Shown here: piece after piece, positions 1 to 8,922 of the stretch
Layout of the letters: each line of letters starts with the position of its first letter
How positions within the stretch are numbered: position 1 is the stretch's first letter
Source of the DNA: Demequina rhizosphaerae
GTDB lineage: Bacteria; Actinomycetota; Actinomycetes; Actinomycetales; Demequinaceae
Reading direction: 5' to 3'
Length of the DNA stretch: 64,000 bases
Assembly (NCBI RefSeq): GCF_000971255.1
Contig: NZ_BBMC01000007.1
Coordinates: 62,001-126,000 of the forward strand
Position numbers and translations under genes: made by a program
Notes under the pieces: model-generated
The model's input: the letters and a program-made list of their open reading frames with translations, nothing else
Databases searched by the model: none
What the model was told of the DNA's origin: nothing

Positions 1-378
1 ACCCGCAAGGTCATCGACAGCGGCGCCGGCGCGTCCGACCCCGCGGTCCGTGAGGCGGCCGAGGTGGTCTCCATCCTGCTGAGCCTGTTCGCGCCGTACG
101 CGGCCGAGGACATGTGGGCGATGCTCGGCCACGAGGACGTCGCGCTCGCGACCTACCCGGCCGTCGAAGAGTCGCTGCTGGTCGAGGAGACCGTCACGTG
201 CATCGTCCAGGTCAAGGGCAAGGTGCGCGGCCGTCTCGAGGTGCCCCCGGGCATCTCCGAGGACGAGCTGCGCGAGCTCGCGCTCGCCTCCGACGGCGCT
301 AAGCGCGCGATCGGCGACGCGGGCATCCGCACGGTCATCGTGCGCGCGCCCAAGCTCGTCAACATCGTCACCGCGTGA
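1..378 (+). CDS. leuS: Leucyl-tRNA synthetase, C-terminal fragment
   Basis: This is the last 125 codons of a class I leucyl-tRNA synthetase, which charges tRNA-Leu with leucine in the cytoplasm; the gene enters from the left edge in frame 1. The segment [18 protein letters not shown] (near residue 25 of the fragment) is the anticodon-binding helical domain seen in all LeuRS. The tail with [16 protein letters not shown] followed by a short alpha/beta region is the normal C-terminal domain that contacts the tRNA elbow. The frame ends at a TGA at 376-378. Catalytic motifs HIGH and KMSKS lie outside the window. Confidence 0.93.
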   Translation, partial: TRKVIDSGAGASDPAVREAAEVVSILLSLFAPYAAEDMWAMLGHEDVALATYPAVEESLLVEETVTCIVQVKGKVRGRLEVPPGISEDELRELALASDGAKRAIGDAGIRTVIVRAPKLVNIVTA

Positions 379-446
379 TCTGCCGCCGGCACCGCCTCCG
401 GGCGGTGCCGCGGCGGCATCGCCACCGCGTGCGCGCCCCGCGCCGC

Positions 447-452
447 TAGGGT
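447..452 (+). promoter_or_regulatory. -10 element of a probable leaderless promoter for degV
   Basis: TAGGGT fits the actinobacterial -10 pattern TANNNT. It is separated by only six bases from the ATG at 459, so transcription would start at or next to the start codon. There is no Shine-Dalgarno sequence in between. The same spacing recurs before many genes in this window. Confidence 0.5.
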
Positions 453-458
453 GACCGC

Positions 459-1313
459 ATGACCGTCGCCGTCATCGCCGACTCCGCGGCCTCGCTGTCG
501 CCGGGGCTCGCGGAGAGCCGGCGCATCGGGGTGGTGCCGCTGCAGGTCGTCGTCGACGGCGACGCGGTCGAGGAGGGCGTCGGGATCAGCCCCGACGAGG
601 TCGTGGCGCACCTGCGCGCGGGCCACGCCACCAGCACCTCCCAGCCCACGCCCGCCGCCTTCGACGCGGCCATTTCCGCCGCGGTCGAGGCCGGTGCCGC
701 GGGCATCGTCATCGTGGCGATGTCGCGCGCGCTGTCGGGAACGTGCGAGGCCGCGGAGGCCGCCGCCGCACGCGCGCCCGTGCCGGTCGAGGTCGTCGAT
801 ACCAGGACCGTCGCCATGGCGGCGGGATACGCGGCGCTGGCCGCCGCGCACGAGGCGCGCGCGGGCGGGTCGCTCGAGGCCGTGGCCGCGGTGGCGCGGG
901 ACGTCGCCGCCGGCTCCCGCTGCGTCTTCACCGTCGAGTCGCTCGACCACCTCCGGCGCGGGGGAAGGATCGGCCCGGCCGTCGCGGCCGTCGGGCGCGT
1001 CCTCGGCATCCGGCCCGTGCTCGAGGTCGCGGACGGCGAGGTCGCGCTGGTGGGGCGGGTGCGGTCGGCCGCGCGGGCCCGCGCGGCCCTGCACGCCGCG
1101 GTGGACGATGCGCTCGCCGGGCGGGCGCACCCCGTCGTCACGGTGCATGGCGTGGGAGCCGAGGAGCAGGCGACGGAGGCGGCGCGCGAGATCGAGGCGC
1201 GTCATCCGTGGCTCGGGCCGGTCGCGGTCGCCGAGGTGAGCGCCGTGCTCGCGGTGCACGCGGGGCCGGGGACGCTCGCGGCCGTCGTCGCGGACCTGCC
1301 GCCGGAGGCCTGA
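459..1313 (+). CDS. DegV family fatty-acid-binding protein
   Basis: A 284-residue protein of the DegV family (usual length about 280), cytosolic proteins that bind a fatty acid. In Gram-positives the related FakB subunits present fatty acids to the kinase FakA. The N-terminus VAVIADSAASLSPGLAESRRIGVVPLQV is the typical DegV opening, TSTSQPTPAAF is the conserved ligand loop and SRALSGT the second lobe motif. The ATG is chosen because TAGGGT lies six bases upstream. No fakA gene is visible nearby, so a fatty-acid kinase role is inference. It is transcribed alone between leuS and comEA. Confidence 0.9.
   Translation: MTVAVIADSAASLSPGLAESRRIGVVPLQVVVDGDAVEEGVGISPDEVVAHLRAGHATSTSQPTPAAFDAAISAAVEAGAAGIVIVAMSRALSGTCEAAEAAAARAPVPVEVVDTRTVAMAAGYAALAAAHEARAGGSLEAVAAVARDVAAGSRCVFTVESLDHLRRGGRIGPAVAAVGRVLGIRPVLEVADGEVALVGRVRSAARARAALHAAVDDALAGRAHPVVTVHGVGAEEQATEAAREIEARHPWLGPVAVAEVSAVLAVHAGPGTLAAVVADLPPEA
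1103..1112 (+). repeat. GGACGATGCG decamer (first of 24)
   Basis: First exact copy of the over-represented decamer described in the findings, here inside degV in the frame giving V-D-D-A. Other plus-orientation copies start at 6992, 7030, 12939, 17974, 22134, 26865, 30966, 39120, 39153, 41037, 47483, 49255 and 60105. Reverse copies (CGCATCGTCC) start at 12669, 13605, 30154, 34631, 34655, 42178, 44944, 49765, 59166 and 61056. Confidence 0.8.
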
Positions 1314-1481
1314 GCGCGGTTCCGGCGGCGCGCTTTCCGCGCGGTCACGCGCCCGTCCAGCCCCCGCCACGGTTCCGCCGTCGCCGCACCCCCTCTCCCA
1401 AGGTGATGTCCCCGGTCGCGTGCCGTGGTCGCGGCTCCTCCGGGCGTCGCCGCTCGGGCCAGCGCGACTTCGAAGGCGGCC

Positions 1482-1487
1482 TAGCGT
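1482..1487 (+). promoter_or_regulatory. -10 element of a probable leaderless promoter for comEA
   Basis: TAGCGT lies six bases before the ATG at 1494, the same layout as at degV. It suggests that a comEA-comEC-holA transcript starts at the comEA start codon. Confidence 0.45.
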
Positions 1488-1493
1488 GCCCGC

Positions 1494-2174
1494 ATGGATG
1501 CCTCCGACTCGTCCGAGGACGTGCGCGCGCGATGGTCGGCCGGCCTGCGCGAGGCGGCGGCCCACGCGTACGCGGCGGGGCACGGCGCCGAGCCGCCCGC
1601 GCCGCAGCCGACCCGCTGGCGCCTCGACGCCCGCACCGCGGTCACCGCCGCAGCGGTGATCGCGATCCTCGCGGCCGTCGGGTGGTGGGGCCTGCGCGGC
1701 GAGCCCGCCGCGCCGCTCGTCGCGAGCCCCTCGCCGAGCGCGAGCGCATCCGCCGCGGCTCCGGCGATGCTGATCGTGCACGTGAGCGGCGCGGTCCGGT
1801 CCGCGGGCCTGGTCGAGCTCGCCGCCGGATCGCGCGTCGCGGACGCCATCGAGCTCGCCGGCGGGCTACGCCGCCGGGCCGACGAGTCCTCGGTCAACCT
1901 CGCCCGGCCCGTGACGGACGGCGAGCACATCGTGGTGGGGCGCGTGAACCGCTCGGGGGAGCCCGTCGCCGCGCGCGAGCCAGGCCCGGTCGACCTCAAC
2001 AACGCCGACGAGACGGCCCTCCAGGCCCTGCCCGGGGTAGGAGAGGTCCTCGCGGCGCGCATCGTCGCGGACCGCGAGGCCCACGGCCCGTTCGCGGCGA
2101 TCGAGGACCTCGAGCGCGTGTCGGGGGTCGGCCCGGCCATCATCGAGGCGATCGCCGACCTCGCGACGACGTGA
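1494..2174 (+). CDS. comEA: ComEA, DNA receptor of the DNA-uptake machinery
   Basis: A 226-residue membrane-anchored DNA-binding protein. Residues about 48-67 form one transmembrane helix. An S/A-rich linker follows, then an SLBB domain (about 92-150, containing IVHVSGAVRSAGLVEL) and a double helix-hairpin-helix module (about 167-226, with DLNNADETALQALPGVGEVLA and a second GVGPAI hairpin). In naturally competent bacteria ComEA captures double-stranded DNA outside the membrane and hands it to ComEC. It is followed four bases later by comEC, so the two are co-transcribed. Many actinobacteria keep these genes without demonstrated competence. Confidence 0.92.
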   Translation: MDASDSSEDVRARWSAGLREAAAHAYAAGHGAEPPAPQPTRWRLDARTAVTAAAVIAILAAVGWWGLRGEPAAPLVASPSPSASASAAAPAMLIVHVSGAVRSAGLVELAAGSRVADAIELAGGLRRRADESSVNLARPVTDGEHIVVGRVNRSGEPVAAREPGPVDLNNADETALQALPGVGEVLAARIVADREAHGPFAAIEDLERVSGVGPAIIEAIADLATT

Positions 2175-2178
2175 CGCG

Positions 2179-4464
2179 GTGGGCGGCTGGGGCGACCTGC
2201 GGCTCGTGCCCGCCGCGGTGGCGGCGTGGGCCGCCTCGCTGGCGTGCTGGGCCGCCGGGGTGCGTGTGGGCGCGGTCGTCGCCGCGCTGTGCGGCGCGGC
2301 GACGCTGGTCGCGCTCGGGTGGGGGCGACGCGTTCCGGGCCTGGTCCCGGCGCTCGTGCTCGCCGCGGTCGCCTCCGCGGCCTCGACGGTGACCACGGGC
2401 GCGGCGGTCGAGGCGCGGGCGTGGATCGCGGCCCACGTCGATGCCCCGGTGGAGGTGCGCGGGCGGGTGACGGAGGTGCGTCCCGTCGACTCCCACGGCG
2501 CACCGCGGGTCGCCGTGCGAATCGACGTCGAGGCGTGGCGCGGTGCTCGCACGGACGGGTGGCGCACCGGTGCGGGCCTGATCGTCGTGCTCACCGACGC
2601 GGACGGGGCGCCCGGGCGCGGGTCCGAGGCGACCGCGCTCGGCACCGCGGGTGCGGCGGCGCGCGGCACGGTGGACGCGCTGCTCGACGGCCGCATCGTC
2701 GCGAGCGAGCCGCCCGCCGGGTGGCGGGCGGTCGCCGAGGACGCTCGGACGTCCTTCCGCGCCGCGCTAGAGGCCGCGCCCGCCGCGACCGCGCCGGTGG
2801 TCGCGGGCATGGTGCTGGGAGACACCTCGGCGATGGATCCCGCGCTCGTGGCGCAGATGCGCGCGAGCGGCCTCGCCCACCTCACCGCGGTCTCCGGCGC
2901 GCACTTCGCGATCCTCGCGGTGGCGCTCGGTGCGGCGTTGCGACGCGCCCGCGCCTCGCCGGTGGTGGTCGCGGTCGCGACGGTGGCGGCGTGCGGGGCC
3001 TTCGCCGCGGTCGTGTCGGGCGGCGGGTCGGTGCTGCGCGCGCTCGCGATGGCCGCGATCGCCGCGGGCGCGCTCGTCGCGGGCAGGCGGGGCCAGAGCG
3101 TGCCGGCGCTCGCCGCCACGGTCCTCGTGCTGCTGCTCGCGCGCCCCGAGCTCGCGCGCGACGCCGGCCTGGCGCTGTCGGTCGCGGCCGTGGCGGCGAT
3201 CGGGATGCTCGCGCCCGGGCTCGCGTCCCGCCTCCGTCGCCGCATCGCGGCGCCGCTGGCCGACGCCGCCGCGGTGACCCTCGCCGCACAGGCCGCGTGC
3301 ATCCCCGTGCTCGCCGCGATCGACGCGTCCGTCGGGCCGTGGGCGGTGCCCGCGAACGCCGTCGCGACACCGTTCGCGATCCCGGTGACGCTCCTCGGCG
3401 TGGCGGCGCTCGCCCTCGCCGGGCCGGCGCCGGGGGTCGCGCAGGTCCTGGCGGACGCCGCGGCACGATGCGCGTACCCGGTGGTCGCCGCGGCCCGCGC
3501 CTTCGCCGACGCGCCTGGGGGCGACCTGGCCTCCGCCGTGGGGCCTCGAGGGGTGCTGCTCGGGGCCGCGCTCGTGCTCGCCGTCGCGGTGGTGGCGCGG
3601 GCGCGGCGCCGCTGGTCGCGCGCCGGCGCCGTGGCCGCCGTCGCGCTCGCGTTCCTCCTGCACGCCCCGCCGCGGTGGCTGCCCGAGGCGCTCGGCGGCG
3701 CGGTCGACGGCTGGACCGTGGTGGCGTGCGATGTCGGGCAGGGCGACGCGCTGGTCGTGCGCGGAGGGGGAGCGGTCGTGATGGTCGACGCGGGCACGGC
3801 GGACGCGGATGCCGCGGGCTGCCTCGCGAGGCTCGGGGTCGCGCGGGTCGACCTGCTGGTGCTCACGCACGAGCACGCGGACCACACGGGCGGGGTCGCG
3901 GAGCTCCGCGACGCCGTCGACGTGAGGCGTGCCTGGCTGCCGCCCGAGCCCGCGGAGTCGACCGTCGCGGCGTTGACGGGAGTGCCCAGCGCGGCGCCGG
4001 CGGCCGGGGAGGCGGTCCGGCTGGGCGGCGTCGACGTGCGGGTGCTCCAGACGGGTCCGGCACCCCGGTCGCGCGACGGCACCGACGTCAACGACTCGTC
4101 GACCGCGGTGCGCCTCGAGGCGGACGGGCTCGTCGTCGTCGCGCTCGGCGACCTGGAGGTGGAGGGACAGCGGCGCCTCGCACCGGTCGTCGCCTCGCTC
4201 GGCGCCGTCGACGTCGTCAAGGCGGCCCACCACGGCTCGGCAGCCCAGGATGCGGCGCTGGTGCGGGCGATCGCGGCGCCGATCGTGCTCGTGTCGGTCG
4301 GGGAGGGCAACGACTACGGCCATCCGTCCGCGGAGGCGCTCGCGCTGTACGGCGCCGGGGGAGCGGCGGTGCTGCGGACCGACCTCTGCGGAGACGTCGT
4401 GCTCGGTGCGCGCGACGGGGTGCCCGTGCTCGTCCGGCGATGTCGGGACTCCGTGGGAGGCTAG
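2179..4464 (+). CDS. comEC: ComEC/Rec2 DNA translocation channel
   Basis: A 761-residue polytopic membrane protein (family usually 700-800) that forms the channel for single-stranded DNA entry. After N-terminal membrane helices and an OB-fold-like segment (EVRGRVTEV), the Competence domain carries SGLAHLTAVSGAHF. The C-terminal third is a metallo-beta-lactamase-like domain with the metal motif LTHEHADHTGG near residue 565 and a downstream AAHHGS. All expected metal ligands appear to be present. It starts at a GTG four bases after comEA, and holA starts five bases after its stop. Confidence 0.93.
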   Translation: MGGWGDLRLVPAAVAAWAASLACWAAGVRVGAVVAALCGAATLVALGWGRRVPGLVPALVLAAVASAASTVTTGAAVEARAWIAAHVDAPVEVRGRVTEVRPVDSHGAPRVAVRIDVEAWRGARTDGWRTGAGLIVVLTDADGAPGRGSEATALGTAGAAARGTVDALLDGRIVASEPPAGWRAVAEDARTSFRAALEAAPAATAPVVAGMVLGDTSAMDPALVAQMRASGLAHLTAVSGAHFAILAVALGAALRRARASPVVVAVATVAACGAFAAVVSGGGSVLRALAMAAIAAGALVAGRRGQSVPALAATVLVLLLARPELARDAGLALSVAAVAAIGMLAPGLASRLRRRIAAPLADAAAVTLAAQAACIPVLAAIDASVGPWAVPANAVATPFAIPVTLLGVAALALAGPAPGVAQVLADAAARCAYPVVAAARAFADAPGGDLASAVGPRGVLLGAALVLAVAVVARARRRWSRAGAVAAVALAFLLHAPPRWLPEALGGAVDGWTVVACDVGQGDALVVRGGGAVVMVDAGTADADAAGCLARLGVARVDLLVLTHEHADHTGGVAELRDAVDVRRAWLPPEPAESTVAALTGVPSAAPAAGEAVRLGGVDVRVLQTGPAPRSRDGTDVNDSSTAVRLEADGLVVVALGDLEVEGQRRLAPVVASLGAVDVVKAAHHGSAAQDAALVRAIAAPIVLVSVGEGNDYGHPSAEALALYGAGGAAVLRTDLCGDVVLGARDGVPVLVRRCRDSVGG

Positions 4465-4469
4465 TCCCC

Positions 4470-5450
4470 GTGGCGAGACGAGAGGCACCGCAGGCGACCT
4501 GGCACCGTGCCGCCCCCGCACCTGTGGTGCTGGTGTCGGGCCCTGAGAAGCTGCTCGCGAGCCGCGCGGTCGAGCGCATCACCGCGGTGATGCGCAAGAG
4601 CGGCGAGATCGAGGTGAGCAGGCTCGACGCGAGCGCGTACTCGCGCGGCGGCCTGACGGGAGCGACGAGCCCGTCGCTGTTCGCCGAGCCCGGCCTCGTG
4701 GTCGTCGAGTCCCTCGAGGCGATGAACGACGACTTCCTCCAGGACGCGCTGGCATACGTCGGACGCCCCGACCCCGAATGCGTGGTCGTGCTGCTCCACG
4801 GCGGGGGCGTGCGCGGCAAGAAGCTGCTCGACACGCTGCGCAAGGGCGGCACCCCCGAGTACACGTGCCCCGCGATCAAGAAGGACGCGGAGCTCGTCGA
4901 CTTCGCCACCGGCGAGTTCGAGCGCGCCCAGCGCCCCGCCCCGGCGCGAGCCGTGCGCGCACTGGTCGACGCGATCGGCGAGGACGTCGCCGAGATCGCA
5001 GCCGCCTGCTCGCAGCTGGTGAGCGACGTCGAGGGCAGCATCGACGAGGCCGCCGTCGCCCGGTACTACGGCACGCGCGTCAACGCGACCGGCTTCGCCG
5101 TGGCGGACGCGGCGATCGCGGGCCGGACCGCCGACGCGATCGCGCTCGTGCGCCACGCGATGTCCACGGGAACCGACCCGGTACCGCTGGTCGCCGCGCT
5201 CGCGATGAAGCTGCGCACCCTCATCAAGGTCGGCGCGGCGCGCGGGCGGGGCGTGAGCCTCAAGGAGCTCGGCATCCAGCCGTGGCAGGAGGATCGCGCG
5301 CGCCGCGACCTCCGCCGGTGGGACGCGGACACGCTCGCGCTCGCGGTCCAGGCCGTCGCGCGCGCGGATGCGGAGATCAAGGGCGCCTCGCGCGCGCCGG
5401 GCTTCGCGCTGGAGCGCGCGGTGCGCACGGTCGCCGAGCTCGCGGCCTGA
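4470..5450 (+). CDS. holA: DNA polymerase III subunit delta
   Basis: A 326-residue clamp-loader delta subunit, which opens the sliding clamp for the replicative polymerase. The N-terminal AAA+-like domain begins with VVLVSGPEKLLASRAVERI, where the normal Walker motif is degenerate as in all delta subunits. A central helical lid region and the C-terminal oligomerisation domain (AIALVRHAMSTGTDPVPLVAAL) follow. The GTG start five bases after comEC gives the expected family length. The comEA-comEC-holA order is common in actinobacteria. Confidence 0.92.
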   Translation: MARREAPQATWHRAAPAPVVLVSGPEKLLASRAVERITAVMRKSGEIEVSRLDASAYSRGGLTGATSPSLFAEPGLVVVESLEAMNDDFLQDALAYVGRPDPECVVVLLHGGGVRGKKLLDTLRKGGTPEYTCPAIKKDAELVDFATGEFERAQRPAPARAVRALVDAIGEDVAEIAAACSQLVSDVEGSIDEAAVARYYGTRVNATGFAVADAAIAGRTADAIALVRHAMSTGTDPVPLVAALAMKLRTLIKVGAARGRGVSLKELGIQPWQEDRARRDLRRWDADTLALAVQAVARADAEIKGASRAPGFALERAVRTVAELAA

Positions 5451-5465
5451 AGCGGGAGATTCCCG

Positions 5466-6140
5466 CTAGACCAGCACCGGGTCCTCGCCGCGTTCGTGCA
5501 CCATCACGCGCTCGAACCACCAGCCCTGGAACATGTCGAAGCCGAGGTCCTCGCACGCGCTGAGGATCTCCGCGTCCTCGACCCGCTCCGCGATGAGCGT
5601 CGCGCCTCCGCGGCGCGCGGCGTCGACCAGCGCGGGACCCTTGCGGACGAGGTCGCGGAAGTCGACCTTCACGTAGTCGGCGAGGGGGAGCAGGCTCAGC
5701 TGCGACTCGGTGGCCGCGAAGTCGTCGATCGCGACGCGGAAGCCCTCGCGCTTGAGCTCGGACAGCCGCGCGGCGAGCGCCACGTCCGCGTACGCCGACT
5801 CGACCACCTCGATCACCACGCGCGCCGGATCGCAGTGGTGCGCGACGTCGTGGTCGAGCAGGTACGTGCGCGTGAAGTTGATGAAGGCCGGGTGCGGCGC
5901 GGTGATGTCGGGGTCGCGCCAGAACGCGGCGGCGATGACGTGCTCGGTCGCTCGGTCCTGCAGCCGCGGCGGCCACATGTCGATCGGCAGCGAGTCGTGA
6001 CCCGGCGCCCGGTAGAGGAGCTCGTGCCCCCGCACCTCGCCGGCGCGCGCGAAGATGCCCTGGCGTCCCACGATCGCGGTCGAGCCGTGCCGGCTCAGGT
6101 GCGGCGGGTGCCAGAGCCGAGGACCCGTGGCGAACGTCAC
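5466..6140 (-). CDS. EAL-domain protein (c-di-GMP phosphodiesterase-like, HDOD lacking)
   Basis: A 224-residue protein made almost entirely of one EAL domain of the YuxH type, in which EAL is normally followed by an HDOD domain; here the HDOD part is absent. GRQGIFARAGEVRGHELLYR is the first strand with the EAL glutamate. FINFT supplies the Asn, VIEVVES a Glu, AIDDFAA the paired Asp, YVKVDF the Lys, AERVED a Glu and MFQGWW the Gln. All metal and catalytic positions are therefore recognisable and activity is possible. The GTG at 6140 is chosen because TAGTCT lies seven bases upstream; the GTG at 6161 would add seven residues. Confidence 0.82.
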   Translation of the reverse strand: MTFATGPRLWHPPHLSRHGSTAIVGRQGIFARAGEVRGHELLYRAPGHDSLPIDMWPPRLQDRATEHVIAAAFWRDPDITAPHPAFINFTRTYLLDHDVAHHCDPARVVIEVVESAYADVALAARLSELKREGFRVAIDDFAATESQLSLLPLADYVKVDFRDLVRKGPALVDAARRGGATLIAERVEDAEILSACEDLGFDMFQGWWFERVMVHERGEDPVLV

Positions 6141-6178
6141 AGCAGGCAGACTAGCGGTCACGCCCCCAGAAAGCACGA

Positions 6179-6210
6179 ACGCCCCGATCGCCGGAGGCGA
6201 TACGGGGCGT
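6179..6210 (-). terminator. Rho-independent terminator of rpsT
   Basis: An inverted repeat ACGCCCCG/CGGGGCGT continues after one bulged base into ATCGCC/GGCGAT with a three-base loop. It lies directly after the rpsT stop on the minus strand and is followed by a T-rich stretch. Confidence 0.75.
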
Positions 6211-6226
6211 AGGTGCGTGCGGTCGC

Positions 6227-6487
6227 TTAGAGAGCGGCGACCTGCTTGGCCAGCGCCGACTTGCGGTTCGCGGCCTGGTTCTTGTGGATGACACCCTTCG
6301 AGACGGCCTTGTCGAGCTTGACGGAGGCGGTCTTGAGGGCGGTCTCGGCGGAAGCCTTGTCGCCGGCGGCGATGGCCTCGCGCACCTTGCGGACGTTGGT
6401 CTTCAGCTCGGACTTGACGGCGACGTTGCGCAGGCGCGACTTCTCGTTGGTGCCGATGCGCTTGATCTTCGACTTGATGTTGGCCAC
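6227..6487 (-). CDS. rpsT: 30S ribosomal protein S20
   Basis: An 86-residue basic protein of the small ribosomal subunit that binds 16S rRNA. It has the family opening [20 protein letters not shown] and a long helical body with [10 protein letters not shown] near the end. The GTG at 6487 gives the standard length and has AGAAGGAA just upstream as ribosome-binding site; the longer open frame to 6547 is not used. A TATGAT -10 box on the minus strand (6560-6565) would give a leader of about 65 bases. In most bacteria rpsT is a single-gene unit, as here. Confidence 0.96.
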   Translation of the reverse strand: MANIKSKIKRIGTNEKSRLRNVAVKSELKTNVRKVREAIAAGDKASAETALKTASVKLDKAVSKGVIHKNQAANRKSALAKQVAAL

Positions 6488-6565
6488 AGCGATTCCTTCT
6501 GCGTTCAGGTGAAAACTTATGGGTGGGGCGCGAGCAGGCGCGCTCACACACGAACGAACATCATA

Positions 6566-7066
6566 TCAGCGATGGTGGTCCTTGAGCGAACCGGCGACAC
6601 GATCGAACGTCGCACGGTCGAGGATCGCACCCTCGCGCCGCACCTGGGAGGGGTCGACGCGCAGGATCCTATCGAGCCTCACCTCGCTGGGACGCCCACG
6701 AGAGTCCCACGGTCCGGCGCCGATGTCCATCCAGTACCGGCCCCAGCGCGCCTCCTGGGCGGCGTCCTGGTCGTGGTCCTTGCTCGTGAGCATGAGCCCG
6801 AGCAGCCAGCGTCCGTCGTGCCCGATGAGCAGCACCGGACGGTCCTTGCCCTGGCTGTGGTCCTCCTCGAACGGCACCCACGTCCACACGACCTCGCCTG
6901 GATCCGGGTCGCCGTCGCGCGAGGGGGCGTACTTCACCCGCGGCACGCCCGTGAAGTCGCCGGGATAGCCGGTGGCGGTCGCGGTCCCGGTGGACGATGC
7001 GCCGGGACGCGGCGTCGTACGGACGGCGCGGACGATGCGCCGGAACAGGTCGAACAGGGAGCTCAC
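6566..7066 (-). CDS. PemK/MazF-like protein, no antitoxin partner visible
   Basis: A 166-residue protein. Residues about 55-166 resemble the PemK/MazF fold: GEVVWTWVPFEE at the start of the barrel, KDRPVLLIG, then ILRVDPSQVRREGAILDR near the end. The usual toxin has about 110 residues; this one has an N-terminal extension that is basic and then rich in Thr, Gly and Ala. No antitoxin gene is adjacent, and such solitary actinobacterial members may not be toxins. The GTG at 7066 is supported by a TACCGT box seven bases upstream. It overlaps the end of the upstream c-di-GMP gene by four bases. Two copies of the GGACGATGCG decamer lie in its variable N-terminal part. Confidence 0.7.
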   Translation of the reverse strand: MSSLFDLFRRIVRAVRTTPRPGASSTGTATATGYPGDFTGVPRVKYAPSRDGDPDPGEVVWTWVPFEEDHSQGKDRPVLLIGHDGRWLLGLMLTSKDHDQDAAQEARWGRYWMDIGAGPWDSRGRPSEVRLDRILRVDPSQVRREGAILDRATFDRVAGSLKDHHR

Positions 7067-8754
7067 CCCGCCGACGGTACCGGCCCCTCGTGCGGGTCCG
7101 CCACGGCCGCCGGGCCGCCGAGCTCGAGCTCGTGCTCGGGCTTCGCGTGGCCGAAGAGGAAGCCCTGGCCCAGCGCCCAGCCGTGCTCGCGCGCGATCGC
7201 GCGCTGCGCCTCGGACTCGACGCCCTCGATCACGCCGGACATGCCCAGGCTGCGGGTGAGCGTCGCGACGGTCGTGGAGATGCGGTCGCCGGTGCCCCGG
7301 TCGCCCAGCCGCAGCGTGAACTCGCGCGCGAGCTTGAGGCCGGACACGGGGTTGAGGAGCACGGAGCTGAGGGCCGAGTAGCCGGTGCCGAAGTCGTCGA
7401 TGATGAGGTCGACGCCGAGCGCCGTGAGGCCGTCGAGGTCGGACTTCGCCGCCTGGGTGGCGATGAGCATGCCGGACTCGGTGATCTCGAGCCCGAGGCG
7501 CGAGGGGTCGATCCCCGTCGCCTCGAGGGCGTGCGTCACCACGCGGGTGAGGTCCGCCGAGCCGATCTGCCGCGTCGACACGTTGACGAAGACGCGGCCG
7601 GTGAACTCGGGGTGCGCGGCGATGAACTCGCACGCCTCGGTGATGACGAACGCGCCGAGCGGGACGACGAGGTTCGCCTCCTCGCACACCTCGATGAACT
7701 CCTCGGGCAGGAGCAGCCCACGGTTGGGGTGCTGCCAGCGCACGAGCGCCTCGTACGCGACCACCTCGGCCGTGTCGAGGCGCACGATCGGCTGGTAGTG
7801 GACCACGAGCTCGCCCTCGCGGATCGCGGCGCGCAGCTCGGACTCGATCGACAGCTTGTTGAGCGCGTGCGAGCGCAGCTCGCTGGAGAACACCTCGACG
7901 CGCGCGCGGCCGCGCTGCTTGGCGGCGTACATGGCGGTGTCCGCGTTGCGCAGGAGGCTCTCGGCGGTGAGCTCGGGCTCCGCGAGCGCGAGGCCCGCGC
8001 TCACGGTGGGCACCACCTCGTGCCCGCTCACGTTGAACGGGACCTGCACGTCCGAGGCGATCACGGTGAGGAACGCCTCGGCGGCGGCCTGCGTCGCGAC
8101 GGACTCGAGGATGACGACGAACTCGTCGCCGCCGAGCCGCGCGACGGTGTCGCCGGGGCGGACGGCCCCCTTGATGCGGCGCGCGATCTCCTGGAGCAGG
8201 GTGTCGCCGGCCTCGTGGCCCAGCGAGTCGTTGACCACCTTGAAGTGGTCGACGTCGAGGAAGATGCACGCGACCGTGTGGGCGTCGGTGCGATGCGCCT
8301 CGAGGGCGGCCTCGAGGCGCTCGAGCAGCAGCGTGCGGTTCGCGAGCCCCGTGAGGTGGTCGTAGAGGGCGCGGCGCTCGAGCAGGTCCTTCGCGCGCCG
8401 GATCTCGGTGATGTCCTCGACGTGCACGAGGTAGCGGGCCTCGCCCTCGCCGTCGGCGGGGGAGACGGTCATGCGCGTCCACACGGCGTCGCCGCTGCGG
8501 TGCAGCAGGCGGGTCTGCGCCTGGAAGTACGGCAGCTCGCCCTGGTCGAGCTGCCAGCGCAGCTCCTCGTCGCGCGGGATGTCGTCGGGGTGCGTGAGGT
8601 CGCGCAGGCGGTAGGTGCGCAGCGCGGCCACCGAGCGGCCCACGATGCGCGCGAAGGCGCCGTTGACGTCGATGAGGGCGCCGTCGGCCCCGAGCACCAC
8701 CATGCCGATGGGCGAGCCGTCGAACGCGGGACGGAACAGATCGGTCTCCGCCAT
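7063..8754 (-). CDS. PAS-GGDEF-EAL cyclic-di-GMP enzyme
   Basis: A 563-residue soluble protein with a PAS domain (about 1-125: FDGSPIGMVVLGADGALIDVNGAF), a GGDEF domain (about 130-290) and an EAL domain (about 305-545). The cyclase signature is intact (ARLGGDEF) and is preceded at the canonical five-residue distance by the inhibitory-site motif RPGD. In the EAL part AYEALVRW, VFVNVS, LEITES, IDDFGTGYS, LKLAREF, IEGVES and GQGF carry the catalytic residues, though the usual Asp after the Lys is Ala. It could both make and degrade c-di-GMP, with the PAS domain sensing an unknown signal. AGGAGG lies at good distance before the ATG. Confidence 0.92.
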   Translation of the reverse strand: MAETDLFRPAFDGSPIGMVVLGADGALIDVNGAFARIVGRSVAALRTYRLRDLTHPDDIPRDEELRWQLDQGELPYFQAQTRLLHRSGDAVWTRMTVSPADGEGEARYLVHVEDITEIRRAKDLLERRALYDHLTGLANRTLLLERLEAALEAHRTDAHTVACIFLDVDHFKVVNDSLGHEAGDTLLQEIARRIKGAVRPGDTVARLGGDEFVVILESVATQAAAEAFLTVIASDVQVPFNVSGHEVVPTVSAGLALAEPELTAESLLRNADTAMYAAKQRGRARVEVFSSELRSHALNKLSIESELRAAIREGELVVHYQPIVRLDTAEVVAYEALVRWQHPNRGLLLPEEFIEVCEEANLVVPLGAFVITEACEFIAAHPEFTGRVFVNVSTRQIGSADLTRVVTHALEATGIDPSRLGLEITESGMLIATQAAKSDLDGLTALGVDLIIDDFGTGYSALSSVLLNPVSGLKLAREFTLRLGDRGTGDRISTTVATLTRSLGMSGVIEGVESEAQRAIAREHGWALGQGFLFGHAKPEHELELGGPAAVADPHEGPVPSAG

Positions 8755-8922
8755 CGTCGCCTCCTCCCGGGTCGTCGCCGCGCGCACCGTGCACGCGGTC
8801 CATTCCGTGTATCGGCATCTCGGCGGCGGCCATGAGGGTTCCGGGTCGCCGCGCTGCGTCCCGACTTCATGGGAGAATAACCCGCACCCGAAAACAGTCC
8901 GAACCGAGGAACCGTCATCACC

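Noticed and set aside
153-4521. Several long frames antisense or frameshifted to degV, comEA and comEC
   Set aside because: They are Arg/Ala/Pro-rich shadows with no family motifs, whereas the chosen frames carry clear domains.
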